This document shows, in pieces, positions 35,275-47,639 of a stretch of 64,000 nucleotides of DNA. The stretch covers positions 102,811,974 to 102,875,973 of the forward strand of contig NC_068359.1 in assembly GCF_020536995.1 (NCBI RefSeq), in the 5' to 3' direction. The DNA comes from Dreissena polymorpha. Its lineage: Eukaryota; Mollusca; Bivalvia; Myida; Dreissenidae. Under the pieces are notes generated by a model. The model was not told the origin of the DNA, ran no database searches, and worked only from the letters and a program-made list of their open reading frames with translations. A program made the translations under genes and the position numbers. The first letter of the stretch is position 1. The number at the start of each line of letters is the position of its first letter.

Positions 35275-36126
35275 TTGAATATTGTTATCACATAATGTTC
35301 CTTAAATGGGTGAATTTGAGACAAATAAAGCTGGGAGAATTTGAGACTATCCATTAATTGATGTGCAGAAGAGAATGAAGGTTTTATTTTGACAGAAATT
35401 ATAAGTAGCTAAAAAATCTTATCAGAATGTGTCTTAGTATGAAAGTCTCAATGAGTTTTAATATGTATTTGTAATAAATGTCTGTGTCAACCTCTCCAGG
35501 ATGTTGTGTTCGTATTTTCAAACATAAGCATTACAATGCCAATGAAATGTCAAACAAATTTATTTATTTATTTATTTATGTTTGAACCAAAAATTTGTAT
35601 CTGAACTTCAATATTATATTTTATTATTAAGATACAAATGATATCATTATTATCTAGAGGACCATGATTTGATGCTTGTTCACTTGGTGAAAGACATATT
35701 GGCCAATGGAGTATTTTGTGTACCAAACATATTGGCAACCACCAATGGGAAGATATTTATATAAATGTCATATAATACAGTTTAAATGTATTTATGATGT
35801 AAAATATCATACAAGCTTACCTTAGTTATTGTGATAGGAGAACATCCAGCTTCATGTGTCATCAATTATTTTTTTCAAATCACATCTCAACTAATATCTC
35901 AGATTTTCATGAAATCTCACAGGAATGATACTTTGGTGATAATCATTATTATTCGATATTTTTTCAAATTTTTCTAGCGTAGATTTGATATTTGGCATGT
36001 ATTATTGTTTAGTAGTTAAAAATGGCATTCCTGGAGTTACTTGTTTCCCTTATTTGTAAATACTTATAATGAAAATGTGTCCTCTGGAACCGCTGGGCCC
36101 AAATGTTTGGTATTTTGCATGCATGA
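35275..36126. other. Gene-free stretch
   Basis: Contains a (TTTA)n run at about 35,560-35,580 and weak tandem-core repeat remnants after 35,840 ('tttcatgaaatctcacagga'). No gene seen. Confidence 0.45.
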
Positions 36127-36399
36127 CATCATATGTGTCTTGTTCTGAGAAAACTGGGCATAATGCATGTGCGTAAAGTGTCGTCCCAGATTAGCCTGTG
36201 CAGTCTGCACAGGCTAATCAGGGACGACACTTTCCGCTTAAACTAGATTTTTGGTAAAAAGTGACTTTAAACGGAAAATACCATTTTAGCGGAAAGTGTC
36301 GTCTCTGATTAGCCTGTGCAGACTGCACAGGCTAATCTGGGACGACACTTTACGCACATGCATTATGACCAGCTTTCACAGAACAAGACACATATGATG
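36127..36399. mobile_element. Reference copy of the dispersed palindromic element
   Basis: This 273-bp element is one long hairpin: CATCATATGTGTCTTGTTCT at the left end is exactly inverted at the right. Each half contains a further palindrome around 'gattagcctgtgca'. Copies or fragments lie at 5,600, 27,990, 29,190, 47,291, 50,516 and 62,000. Non-coding; foldback-type MITE. Confidence 0.88.
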
Positions 36400-38722
36400 G
36401 TCCTCTACCAAGTGTGTTCAAATCCTACCCTTGGTTTACAATTGGTCCAGCCCTAGTGGTTACTCCTTCTCCAAATATGTATATGGTGAAAACTCATAAA
36501 AAAGGACGGCCAAGGAGTTTATATTTATTATGTAGCAACATATGATTGTCCCCTGCCAAGTTTATTAAAATCGTCCCCTGGATTCAAATCTGTCTTATCC
36601 TTGGTGATAACTTGTTTCCCTCATAAGTTAATAGATTTAGTGAAAATTTTAAAATTCTCCAGAACTATAAAGCTAAATGAGAGCAAATATATTATGTATT
36701 TAGAATCAGTGTTTCTGTATAGAATTATTAACCTGACTCACCTTGTCCCAGGAGACCAGATGGTATTATAGATTGAACAAAAGGTGACTAAAAATCTCAT
36801 CTGAAACCACAAAGCCCGGAGCGGAGGTTTGGTAGTTGCTTTGTTAAATCATATTAATGTCTTCTATCAAATTTATTAAAATCTTGACTATGTAGTCGAT
36901 AAAGTCCCCACCTAGCTAGTTTCTGTCGTTCCAAATTTTACAGAAAAAATCTCCCATCTAAGATCACTTTTGTATGAAAATTCAGGTAAGCAATTCATGG
37001 CCACCATGACCTACTAGTTTGTATTGATCCAGAATCTGCTGATGCAGGAGGCATATAGGCTGTCCACTTGTTTGTTTTTTATGTCTGTTAATACAAGGTT
37101 AACTCAAAATAACATGTTTCATATAACATCTATAATGCTTCCTACATTGTTAACTCCTATGTCATACAACATAAATAATACTTTCTACATTGTATAACAT
37201 CAAAAATAATACATTTGGACTTCTTGAAATTCAGAAGGTCCAAATTCTAGGTTTTAATCAATATGATGTTACCTATAAACACTCCACACACACACACATC
37301 ACCTGACCTTATTTTTTGTGATGTTTGGCCTATTTTGGAATTATTCAGAAGGTTAAAATTGTTGATAAACCCATATTTGAACAGTTCATTTTCTAAAAAA
37401 CCTTGATATTTCCATTTAAAACAAAGCCCATATCACCTTATCTCATTTGGCCTTGATATTGCCCTTATTTTGGACTTGGACTTGAATCAGTGATGACAAT
37501 GGGGCATCATTGGTAATGGAATGCAACATGCTGCTGATTGTTTCTAATCTGTCGGGTTCATGTTATACCATTTTATTAGGAAAGTGATTAATAAACCTTT
37601 TGTCCCATTAAATCATTTTATATGAAAAAATATTAATTAGTTCATATATCTATATTCAAATATCATTGGTATACATTTGGTAATTCATTGTCTCAAACAC
37701 TAAAAAACAGCAGCAAACAAATATTGAAAATACATAGTGTTCACACACTGATTAGTTTTGTCTTTTCAATCATTGTACTTGAACTTCAAGACTGAATACT
37801 TATATATTAATGTATCTTAAGCAAAACGGCATGTGCATTTTGCTAAAATTATATATGTGTTTATTATAATAGATGAATGTAATTCCATGTTATATACAAA
37901 CGTTTGTTTGGGTCCCTGGTTTAATTAATTAATATTTGTTTTAAATTCTATGATTTTGTAATATATAGTGCTAATGAAAAATAAAGAATTTGTGTAGTTC
38001 CGGTTTATGTCTATAAAATGATTTGTGTGAGTATGACACGTTCAAACTGTGAATAAAATGTGGTTTAAATCTCTCTTTGTGTGTTTTTGTTCATAAAGCA
38101 TGTAAGAAAACAAGTGATATTCATTATAAACACAGAGGCCACGTGCTTTAACGGAAAGATCTATTAATAAAATTAGTTGGATGAACGTGACAATTATTGG
38201 GGAATATTGATGTATACACAAAAGTCAAGTCGTTTACAGCTAGTGCTTAAACGTTGCTTTTATATACAGCAACATGCTTAGAAACATAAATTCACCTAAC
38301 AAAGCAAAGATCTATCGTATAAAAAAAGATTGGAAACACCAATCTAACACAGCGGGATATATCGTCTTATCTCGCGGTTATCTGGCATTACACGAGAGAG
38401 TTTAGAGTTTAAGCCCGCTAGATCCCAATAAGGTAGAATTAATGATAGCATACCGTTTATTTAAACAAGTAAAACATGGACCAAAGTTTCAATATTTATT
38501 ACAGCTTTACTAAAGTGATATAAGAAAACTTCGTTATAATTTATACAAGGTTGAGTCTTTATAGCAATATCAGAGAAAATACGAAATATTTAAGGCCGAG
38601 ATAGCTCTTTTTAAAGTACCTTTCTGTACTGTTTATATTGACTAAAACTTCAACTTAATACTGTCTACAATCCTGCTCGATTATAACTGACATGCGCTTG
38701 TCTGGAAAAGAGTGTGTTAGTT
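36400..38722. other. Gene-free stretch
   Basis: 36,480-37,020 is a weak tandem-core repeat ('ccaagtttattaaaatcgtc', 'ggccaccatgacctactag'). The remainder is AT-rich, including a short (CA)n at about 37,290. No gene recognised. Confidence 0.45.
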
Positions 38723-40150
38723 TTAAAAATTATGTGCAAAAAATGAGTAAGTTAAGTTTAAAAGATAAAAGATCTTCAGGAAAGCTAAAGTTAAAATCAG
38801 AAGTAAGGGGTCTAGAGTTGATGAGAATCCAACCAACTTGCATAGGTCAGACCGTTCCATAGCCTGATAGCTCTGGGAAAGAATGAGTGTATGTGTTAAT
38901 TTGTTTTGGAATGTGGGATTAGGTTCCTGGTGGGAATACAGGGCCATACGCAGGATATTCAATAAGATGATGATGATCCACTCATTTCTGATTTTGTAAA
39001 ACATGACAATAGTGACCTGGCGTCTTCTATATTCTAGGGTTTTCCAATTTAGGGCCGATATCATATCGGGGACACAACTGGTGTAAATGTAGTCATTAAG
39101 TATATAACGGGCTGCATATCTCTGGACCATTTCAGTTTTGTATATAAGGTATATTGCCAGGGGTCCCAGACTGTGGAGCAGTATTCAACTTAGGGGCGGA
39201 CATATGTTTTGTAAGCAGCTTCTTTGACCTTTTTATTGTATTGAAAGTATTCTGGCCTTAGAGGTAATGTTGTTTATATGAGGGGCCCAATTGAGATTTT
39301 GACCTAAGTGACTCCTAAATATTTTGACTGTTCGGTTGACCTGGGTTCTATAATATACATGTAACCTATAGCGGAATATGACAGGCTTTCGTTTTTTTTA
39401 TTGGATCTCACACTTGTCGGAGTTAAATTCCATATACCAATTCCGCTCCCATAACTCTAAAAGGTGCATATCCTGCTGTAAGGTCTCTGCGGAAGATAAG
39501 GATTCGATGGTAAGATAAACGACAGTATCATTCGCAAAGAGGCGGGTCCGACTTTTGATGTTATCTGGTAGCTCATTTATGTAAGCGAGGAAGAGGCAAG
39601 GGCCGAGGACCGTACCCTGCGGTAATCCGGAGAGGACTGGTAGCCTATAAGAACTTTTTTTTTGGACAAGAACTTGTTATGACCTGTTATGGAGGAACGA
39701 GCGGACCATAGAGGAGACCTTATTATCTATACTAAGATGCTTAAGTTAGTGGTTTAATTTATGGTGATCTACTTTGTCAAAGACTTTGCTGAAATCCATG
39801 ATAATACTTTGACAAAGGCTTTGCTGAAATCAATTATAATGACATAAGACTGCTAACCAAGTTCTAGATTGTCAGCAATCTTCTGGGTGAAACCTGTAAA
39901 TTGGGTCTCGCAGCTATGTCTTGACCTAAAACCGTGCTGCTGGTGGCTTAATATATATTGTAAGAGTCAAAGTACTTCATAATATTTGATACCATGATGT
40001 GTTCCATAAGTTTGGATGCAATGCAGGCGAGGGAAATGGGTTGATAGTTGATAGCTTTGGACTTTTGACCATTTTTGTAGACAGGGAAAATAACTGCATG
40101 TTTGCATAACTACATTAATCACCGTAATATCTCTAACTTTTCGGACCATT
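38723..40150 (-). mobile_element. 5'-truncated LINE (jockey/CR1 type) reverse transcriptase fragment
   Basis: Minus-strand frames read, in order, ISLACIASKLMEHIM, HGFRSRHSCETQF, LPQGTVLGPCLFLAYINELP, FANDTVVYLT and VQRYAARYILNDY, the last being the usual thumb/C-terminal region of jockey-superfamily proteins. The catalytic FADD box reads FAND (TTTGCGAATGAT), and several frame shifts separate the blocks, so it is dead. 5' truncation is at about 40,150; everything upstream (endonuclease, gag-like) is missing. Confidence 0.85.
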
Positions 40151-40574
40151 AAAAATAATTATTGTTTGTCTCTTCCAAAAATACAAATGCCCAAAAATAC
40201 GCTAAAATTTAGTGTCCAAAAGTTAAAAGACAATATTCAATAATTAAATAATAACACACGGCAGAGCAGGGTCGACCTATTGCATTGACGTTTGGATGTT
40301 CTTGCGTTAACAGCCCATTGATTAGCATCTGATATAAGGTATTGTGGATTTTGTATTAATGACCGAAAATTAACTGTGGGAATAATTATTATGTCGATTG
40401 TAGGGAAATCGTTGTCTTGTACATTTTAAAACGAAGTAAGTTAGTAAGCAATGTGTCCCGCAAACGGTTTGAACAGGTCATGTTCAACTAATCAGCTAAT
40501 TGAATCATGTTCAGCTAATTGAGTCGAACGAGGCAATAAATTTCAAAAGCAGTCGGCATATCAAAATCGGTCTA
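40151..40574. other. Gene-free stretch
   Basis: AT-rich sequence with a small direct repeat ('tcatgttca..taat' near 40,478 and 40,506). No gene seen. Confidence 0.45.
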
Positions 40575-40582
40575 CTTTACAT

Positions 40583-41538
40583 CACAGGTGTGTAGCGTGT
40601 GGCTATGATATTAATTAGTGAAAACCTCATTTTGAATGATAAATAATCATATTATAACGAAAAATTAACTTGTCTGAAAAAAAATATTTCACTATCAAAT
40701 ATATATATATAACAAGGTATGCAACTCAAAATCAGCCCAAAACGGGGTGCATCGCTTTGAACAGCCATATCTTCATCAATTGTGCAGCGATTTTCACGAT
40801 CTCGGTCTTATTCAACGCAGAAATGAATTTCCTTTCTGGAAATGTATATGTCTTGCAATATTTTTACAAATGCTGGGTCAACTTTTAAGAAATAACACGA
40901 TACACAACTCGCATGACCCAGTTGACAGTGACACTGAAATCTTCACGGAGTAAAGGGCAACTTCCCTACAAAGTTCATGTAGTTCGATACCATAATTCAA
41001 TAAAACGTATGAAAAAAACATTATTACTGTTCTTGTCGTTTCATTCTGCATCAAGACTAACTGTCCAGCGCCGTTTGAAACCTTTGTTTACATACATTTC
41101 AACTGACATTTTAAACATACGAGTGATTTCATTGGTCCAATGCGGAGGTGTGTCTTTACAACTGGAGATTTCATTCATAAAGAATGCATGGTCACTGTCA
41201 ACTGGGTCATGCGTGTTGTGTATCGTGTTATTTCTTACAAGTTGACCCAGCATTTGTAAAAATATTGCAAGACATATACATTTCCAGAAAGGAAATTCAT
41301 TTCTGCGTTGAATAAGACCGAGATCATGAAAATCGCTGCACAATTGATGAAGACATGGCTGTTCAAAGCGATGCACCCCGTTTTGGGCTGATTTTGAGTT
41401 GCATACCTTGTTATATATATATTTGATAGTGAAATATTTTTTTTTAGAAAAGTTAATTTTTCGTTATAATATGATTATTTATCATTCAAAATGATGTTTT
41501 CACTAATTAATATTATAGCCACACGCTAACCACCTGTG
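40583..41538. mobile_element. Fold-back element, 8-bp target duplication, copy 2
   Basis: Same family as 32,735-33,672. It is flanked by CTTTACAT at 40,575-40,582 and 41,539-41,546, with ends CACAGGTGTGTAGC and (inverse) CACAGGTGGTTAGC. The arms are nearly perfect inverses. The different target duplication shows it is a separate insertion, not a segmental copy. Confidence 0.88.
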
Positions 41539-41546
41539 CTTTACAT

Positions 41547-42261
41547 CATACCAAAATTGATACAAAAATGTTGATTATTTACTTACTTCTCAGAAAGATT
41601 TCATGCCGAGTCAGACTTTTGTATTGAAAAGTTGATAACTGCCCTTTCTTTTACAGTTATTTGTATCAATAAATCATTTTAGTATAATTATAAAGATAAA
41701 TACACATATTTTGCCCGAATGAGCTCATATGTGTTCATTCAGCTTTAACACTTGCGGCGTTCTAAATATTGCCTAAACTGATTTATATCTTTTAGGTCTC
41801 TCAATAAATTCGTTATTTTAAGATAGAAAGCAAAACATGAAAACAAAAAAAAAAAACATTCTTATTTAACCTTTTCTGATTTCGGATAATAATTTCAGTA
41901 AGAAAATGAATGGTCTTGATTGCATATCTCTGATTTAGGCAGGAACGCATTCCCTCTTTAATTTTTAAAGGACTGTCAAAAACGAAAATGTCGTCTTGAA
42001 CACGGTTTTCGTCCATCAAAGAAGAACAAAAGAATCTATTGCAACTGATAACTATTTGTCGAGGACTATGTTGCAAGTAAAGCTTTAGGCTCCGCGCCGC
42101 TTATTGTACAGAGGTCTCCGGCTCAATTTACCGGTCCTCAAGTTATAAGCTTGTATAAGTGGTCCTATGTATATTCATTCTGATACATCGTGAAATTAAA
42201 CTGGTGTGTTTGTTGTTTTATTAAGCTTTCAAAATGTGTCAATGCGTTAAAAAATGTTCAA
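41547..42261. other. Gene-free stretch
   Basis: AT-rich. The 87-codon minus-strand frame at 41,813-42,076 has no recognisable domain and no splice or promoter support. Confidence 0.4.
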
Positions 42262-42475
42262 TTAACTCTTTCAGTGCGGGAACCGAATTTTGAAGGCCTT
42301 TGCAAACAGTTTGGATCCAGATGAGACGCCACAGAACGTGGCGTCTCATCTGGATCCAAACTGTTTGCTACTCTGATAGTATTCTTTGAAAAAAAATCGA
42401 AGAAAATGCTAATTTTAGAATTTCTGCAGACGACATTTTAGCAGACGACAAATTTACCAGCATGCAAAGGGTTAA
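42262..42475. mobile_element. piggyBac-type MITE (family A), third copy
   Basis: It is bounded by TTAA, with ends CTCTTTCAGTGCGGGAACC and CCCTTTGCATGCTGGTAAA. The central palindrome (TTTGGATCCAGATGAGACG and its inverse) is perfect, so this is probably the youngest copy here. Confidence 0.9.
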
Positions 42476-44052
42476 TGTGCCGTATAACGAAATAGCAAAC
42501 ACCACTTCGATTCATCTGACCTCCCAGCCACCTCTGAAACATAAGAAATAGTAAACAACTAAACACGATTGAGGGCCTGCCGGCCTGTCTTTAACATAAG
42601 TGACCTCCCAATAAAACAAGTAACCAATTTCGGTCATCTACGTGTTTTAAGTGTTACTGCTCGTATTTAAAATGTTTATACCGGCAGTCTTGTTAAATGA
42701 ATCTCATGTGGTAAACTTTTATGGACTGGCATTCGTTTGTAATTCACACCCGTTTATAATCACCTTGTTTCACCACGAGGAATCTAGTGTTTTCTTAGGG
42801 TGCGCGTTTCAGTGTTTTGCGCAGTTGCCTAAGATATCTTGACATATATTTCTTCTTATTATTGTATTCATCATGAACTGTGGAATACGTACATACTCGG
42901 TTAAACATGACATGTAATTCTAGATGGCCATCCGCCGGACGTATATTAACGACGGGAAACTTATTATTCGCTTGCTGGTTTATACCGGAAACGACAATGA
43001 AAATACGTATATGTTTTCGGAAGCTGAATATCAAATATCGGGGGACAAAAATTATGTTATGCAAATCAGAAATTAATGCGGGTGAACCTGAATTACCGTA
43101 ACATTGCAATAGACATTACATAGACATTACCGCGATACTAGGGCATTATGCTGATTAGCATTGTATAATGATTATAAACACTGTTTTCATTTTACAACAA
43201 CTTCAAAACAACAAGCAATGATTTGATGACGATTTTCTGTACACGTGATACACTTTAAAACGTTGTATTAATATTGTGAGAAACTTAAGAAACATCTGAT
43301 TATAACGATTGTTCTCCTTTAAAAGTTCGTGTATAAGACCTAAACAAACATTCTTTTTCAATAAAATGTAATATGATTTCTAAGTTTCCTCATCTTAAGC
43401 TTATTTAAATATTTCAGATAGAGTTTGCACAGAGCACTTCAAAGTAAGCAATATTAAATATAAGCTTTGCTATTTAGAAAAATAAAACGTTCGCCCCGGG
43501 TGCAACATATTTTTAATAAAATAAAAAGTCACGTTTAAGTCACCTTGAACTGTCTGTTTTTTATATTACACAAATATATTCATATCAAATGCAATATAAA
43601 ATACACTATTAATTATTAAATTATTAACGGAAATGGAACGGGAGCTTGAAGCAACGCAGCGTTCGAAACTGAAGGAAAGGCCGGACGGACAACTGAAACA
43701 AATCGCATACATGTTAGGACACTTGGTGTGAAGATCTATCATGAACAGAACAGAATATATTATATGAATAGATGTTTGCAAAAAAGTGAGAACAACTGAA
43801 TTAGCAAACATTATTTAATTAACGATATCTCAAGAGTGAAACCGAATTATCCGATTGTTTTCGCGCCCTAGACTGCATACATATTATTATTTGTTAAGAT
43901 ACTTGATAATACCGTAACATGTAAACCAGTCGAATAATTTACGCTGTTGCCAGGCATTCCAAACTTCCGGCCGGTGCGCGGATTAAAATTAAGCATGTTT
44001 TAATCTGTTTCGATACCAACACAAATCAGACGTTTTTTTCAAAAGTGACAAC
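42476..44052. other. Upstream region of the palmitoyltransferase gene
   Basis: No gene recognised. Two overlapping antiparallel frames at 42,795-43,109 lack domains. The last ~90 bp before the ATG include 'ccggccggtgcgcgg', a small GC-rich patch that may belong to the promoter. Confidence 0.4.
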
Positions 44053-44415
44053 ATGGAATTGCGAGAAAGGAAACAGAACGACGAATCCTTAAAAGAAAAG
44101 ATTAAATGGCAGTGGCAGAATCGTGACTTTTCACCGAAAAAGGAGCAAACAAGCCAATTTGCTCTCTATTATTTCTTAACCATGTTCGTTCTATCGTTAA
44201 TTGAAAGCCTGTTTGTTCTTATACCCACCGCGTATCAGAGACATCATCGCTGGATAATGACCGGCTCCTTTGTCTGGGTGATGTTCATCACGTTGGTCAA
44301 CTGGCACCGCAGCTACTTCGACACTGCAAACTACGTGAAAGCTGAGACAAAGCAGAAATACTTCGCTGACTGCACAGACACCCCACAAGACTGGGTCCAT
44401 TGCTTCAAGTGTCAG
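44053..44415 (+). CDS. DHHC-family palmitoyltransferase (ZDHHC22/24-like), exon 1
   Basis: Exon 1 encodes residues 1-121. The ATG has an A at -3 and G at +4. Two hydrophobic segments (about 36-58 and 68-85) are the first two of the usual four membrane helices. Residues 117-120 (CFKC) open the zinc-binding cysteine-rich domain. The exon ends 'gtcag' before a 'gtagga' donor, phase 0. Proteins of this family transfer palmitate to cysteines of membrane proteins on Golgi, ER or plasma membrane. The upstream DNA (43,960-44,052) holds a small GC-rich patch and 5' UTR-like sequence. The gene is convergent with UBXN1. Confidence 0.95.
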
Positions 44416-45251
44416 GTAGGAGACATATAAATAATAAGTTGTGTGCATATAAATATATAACTTATTCAATTGAGCTTAGTTGTATTAAAAGTCTAAGGCT
44501 TAGTGAGACACACCAGGTCTGTTCCCTGGCAGCCAGGGTAGAACCAGGAAATATTTAGAATGCCCATAGGGTAGAAATTAAACCTGGAACCGTTTGATTA
44601 CTAGATGTTCAACATATTAATTCTGTCATTGCAGCCTTTGATGAAAAATAAAGCCAGTACAATTATAGAAATTTATTATGTGAGAATACTTGGCAAAAAC
44701 AATGGTGGAAAAAGTGTGCATGTGCTGCTCACAAACCCTTCACTGTCAGAACACATATCTCCGTCATACCCATCAAATCACAAAAACATTCTGTGGAAAG
44801 TCCTGGACTTACGGCCGTTTGTTATTGTTGATTTACTCGTAACTTCGGAAAGTCGCTTCGAAATTTTCTGTGTGTAGTATAAGTTTGTTTTACAAATCTT
44901 ATGTGATTTACTTGTCAATCTGAAGTAGAACAATTATCAAACCATGTGTAGTGGCTTTCATTCATATAGTTTAAATGATTGCAACTCTGACATGCAAGAT
45001 GTACTTGATGTTTATTCCTTTTTAGACCCCGTTTAATAAAAGCCAAACTTGGTTACTTCAAAGTATTCATTCAGATTCAGACTCTCAATAAAAAAAAGAA
45101 AGTGATGTTATTATATTTTAGATAATTTTTAAAACATTCCCACCACTTTTTCAAACAGATCTGAAAGTACATATGGCTTGTTAATTGTGTAGTATGCAGC
45201 CTCATACAAATATGTGTTTTATTTGCAAACAAAGATTTTTGTATCTTATAG

Positions 45252-45806
45252 GTGGACAGACCTCCAAGGGCTTTCCATTGCGACTATTGTGGAAAGTGCA
45301 TGCTAAAGAGAGCTCATCACTGTTTTGTAACCAGCTCTTGCATCGGCTTCTACAACCAGAAATACTTCATCATGTTTTCTTTGTGGTCTGTGATAGCCAG
45401 CAGCTGGTTGGTATATCTTCAGCTGCTCTATCTTAACATCGTGTTACCAGTCAGCGAAGCAAGCTTCATTGTTTATCTCCCACCAGTCACTCTGTTTAAG
45501 CTCATCATGGGAAACATCACTTTCGGACAGGCCTTTGTGGTCGCCCATCTATTCATGAACATCCCGATGATCATCACTGGAGGATTTTTCCTGTTCTGGC
45601 ATAGTTTGTTATCTGTTGAAGGCGCAACTAATTATGAGGCAAAACAGCGGAAATTTCCTTATAAGGGTACAGTTAACCAAAATTTGAAGTCAGTGTTTGG
45701 TTCCGTGTTTTACATTCCTTTGTTAGTCCTATATCCATTCAGATTAGAACAAGATGGTGATGGTATTCTATGGAAATCAAGGGCAAAGCGTGTTAAGGGC
45801 AATTAG
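45252..45806 (+). CDS. DHHC-family palmitoyltransferase, exon 2, with AHHC in place of DHHC
   Basis: Exon 2 follows 'ttatag' in phase 0 and encodes residues 122-305 plus TAG, giving a 305-aa protein after removal of an 836-bp intron. The cysteine-rich domain continues HCDYCGKC (130-137), LKRAHHCF (139-146) and CIGFYNQKYF (151-160). All zinc ligands (C117, C120, H130, C131/C134/C137, H144, C151) and the acyl-accepting C145 are present, but the Asp of DHHC is Ala142. The GCT codon is one base from GAT. The context HHCFxT..CIG(F/H)xNQ, with no Pro after the Cys, resembles ZDHHC22/24-type members. Two more hydrophobic segments (about 161-188 and 214-243) complete a four-helix topology. The usual TTxE motif after the last helix is replaced by ATNYE. 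No frameshift or early stop is present. AATAAA lies 36 bp after the stop. Activity may be low or absent. Confidence 0.95.
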   Translation: MDRPPRAFHCDYCGKCMLKRAHHCFVTSSCIGFYNQKYFIMFSLWSVIASSWLVYLQLLYLNIVLPVSEASFIVYLPPVTLFKLIMGNITFGQAFVVAHLFMNIPMIITGGFFLFWHSLLSVEGATNYEAKQRKFPYKGTVNQNLKSVFGSVFYIPLLVLYPFRLEQDGDGILWKSRAKRVKGN

Positions 45807-45842
45807 AACTCAAGAGTAAAGCAGTTTGGGTTATGTGCAGTT

Positions 45843-45848
45843 AATAAA
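45843..45848 (+). terminator. Poly(A) signal AATAAA of the palmitoyltransferase gene
   Basis: A canonical AATAAA lies 36 bp after the TAG stop. This is close but plausible for a short 3' UTR; a later site is possible. Confidence 0.5.
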
Positions 45849-46399
45849 GCAATATTCCATATTCATTGTGAAGGCTATCAATCTCAATTTTATTAACTAA
45901 TATGAATACTTCAAGACAATCATGCAATTTGATACATTTGCTTCACAATTTAAAGTTCTGTAAGGGTTTATGCTACTGGTAATTTTGGAATTCCAAAAAC
46001 AGTTTTTTCTTAATTAGCTATGAACAGTCATAGTTGTTAGCAGTTAGACTAATGTGCCCAAATTTTTAATATTAAGAGCAAGAACTTGTAAAAAGCCTAT
46101 CTGTTTCTTACTTTCACCAACTACAGAATTTAGATTTTTTAATACAAGTTCTCAAGACATTATAAAATAACAAGGCAAACCATCACGTTTGTTTATCTGA
46201 TTTACTCTTGTCATTAAATTATGACGTCCATGATAGGAAACTATACACATAACACATTCTAAGAAAGAGGCAATAGTTTTTCATGCTTATGAGTCTCATT
46301 ACTTCCTCAGTATATCTACCAGTCTTTTGATCTGCGTTTAGAAGTTTACCTTATTTAGGTACACATTCATTGTAACTAACATCTATGCAATAATGTTAA

Positions 46400-46905
46400 A
46401 GCCACACACCTTGAAATGACATACATGGCAAAGTAAAGTTAAGTATAAATAAGAAGCCTATTTTATCTATGCCAATTAGAATATATCTGGTGGTTACAAG
46501 GTATAAATCTGCCTCTTTTGCGCTTTAAAACTTAAAAAAAATCAAGTTTGTCGAAAATGTACGTATACGTCTAGAAATCCTACTTTCGGTTTTAAAAGCG
46601 GTACCATTTGGAAAATAATAAATAACTTGCTAACTAGGCTATAGATTTAATATCATCTATCTCAATTAGAATATATCTGATGGTTACAAGGTAGAAATCC
46701 GTCATTTTTGCGCTTTAAAACTTAAATATAATCACGTTTGTCAAAATGGATGTTTACATATAGAAATTCTACTTTCGGTTTTAAAATTTAAAACAAAATT
46801 AAATTACTTGCTTACTAGGCTATAGATTTAATGAGGATTTTGCACACTCTCAAATTGGATATATATGTATTGATTAACATGTACTTCATTTCAAGGTGTG
46901 TGGCT
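46400..46905. mobile_element. piggyBac-type MITE (family C), TTAA-flanked, with internal duplication
   Basis: AGCCACACACCTTGAAATGA and its exact inverse lie between TTAA at 46,396-46,399 and 46,906-46,909. The interior has two ~170-bp direct repeats ('caattagaatatatctg', 'ttttgcgctttaaaacttaa', 'ctactttcggttttaaaa'). Confidence 0.9.
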
Positions 46906-47290
46906 TTAACTTTAATACAGCCTAGGATATATCATATCACAAAGTTTTTAAAAATATGCTGATGTTTCGTTACCCTTCAGTGACATAACTTGACTTATGA
47001 CAAAAGTAATTTTGAAGATGAATAATAATAATAATTATTGAATATGCATGAAATCTGTGAAATCAAATGTAGAGCACATTCTCAGTAATCACTGTACTAT
47101 AAGTACATGAAACCTCATTTGTTAGTTTCAAGACCAGACATTCAGTATTATTCTTCAGGGAATTGATCTTCATGTATATTATGCGTGTTTAACTAAGAAA
47201 AATCAATGCTTTTTTAAGTTTGTATCATATGCTAGTTAGAATGTGTAATTTTTCACATCTTGTCCAATTAAATGTGATTATATGGGAGAC

Positions 47291-47630
47291 GCTCTCTCTG
47301 GAAAAACTGGGCTTACTGCATGTGCATACATGAACGTCCCAAGATTAACCAGTGCAGTCCACACAGTTTAATCAGCGATGACACTTTATGCATAGACTAG
47401 ATTTTTGTAAAATAAAGAGTCCAAGATTAACCAGTGCAGTCCACACAGTTTAATCAGCGATGACACTTTATGCATAGACTAGATTTTTGTAAAATAAAGA
47501 GTTTCTTCTATAGAGAAATCCATAAAAGCGGAAATTGTTATCTCTAAAAAGCTGAAGCGGACTTAACAGGCTAACCTTGGACGATACTTAAAGCACATGT
47601 ATTAAGACCGGTTTTCCACGGGACTGGCTT
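47291..47630. mobile_element. Palindromic element copy with an 82-bp arm duplication
   Basis: Same family as 36,127. The segment starting 'aagattaaccagtgcagtcc' is present twice, at 47,341 and 47,423, without differences. This looks like the first step of the satellite growth seen at 28,214 and 29,212. Confidence 0.88.
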
Positions 47631-47639
47631 ATATATTTA

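Noticed and set aside
33289-41376. Conserved frames beginning MHRFEQPYLHQLCSDFHDL in several places
   Set aside because: These are the inverted arms of the two fold-back elements; conservation reflects shared element sequence, and codon-level constraint is not evident.
42795-43109. Antiparallel 104- and 73-codon frames
   Set aside because: No domain or splice support on either strand; overlap on both strands suggests chance.
44605-44877. 90-codon frame inside the palmitoyltransferase intron
   Set aside because: It lies between a matched donor and acceptor and has no splice signals or recognisable domain.
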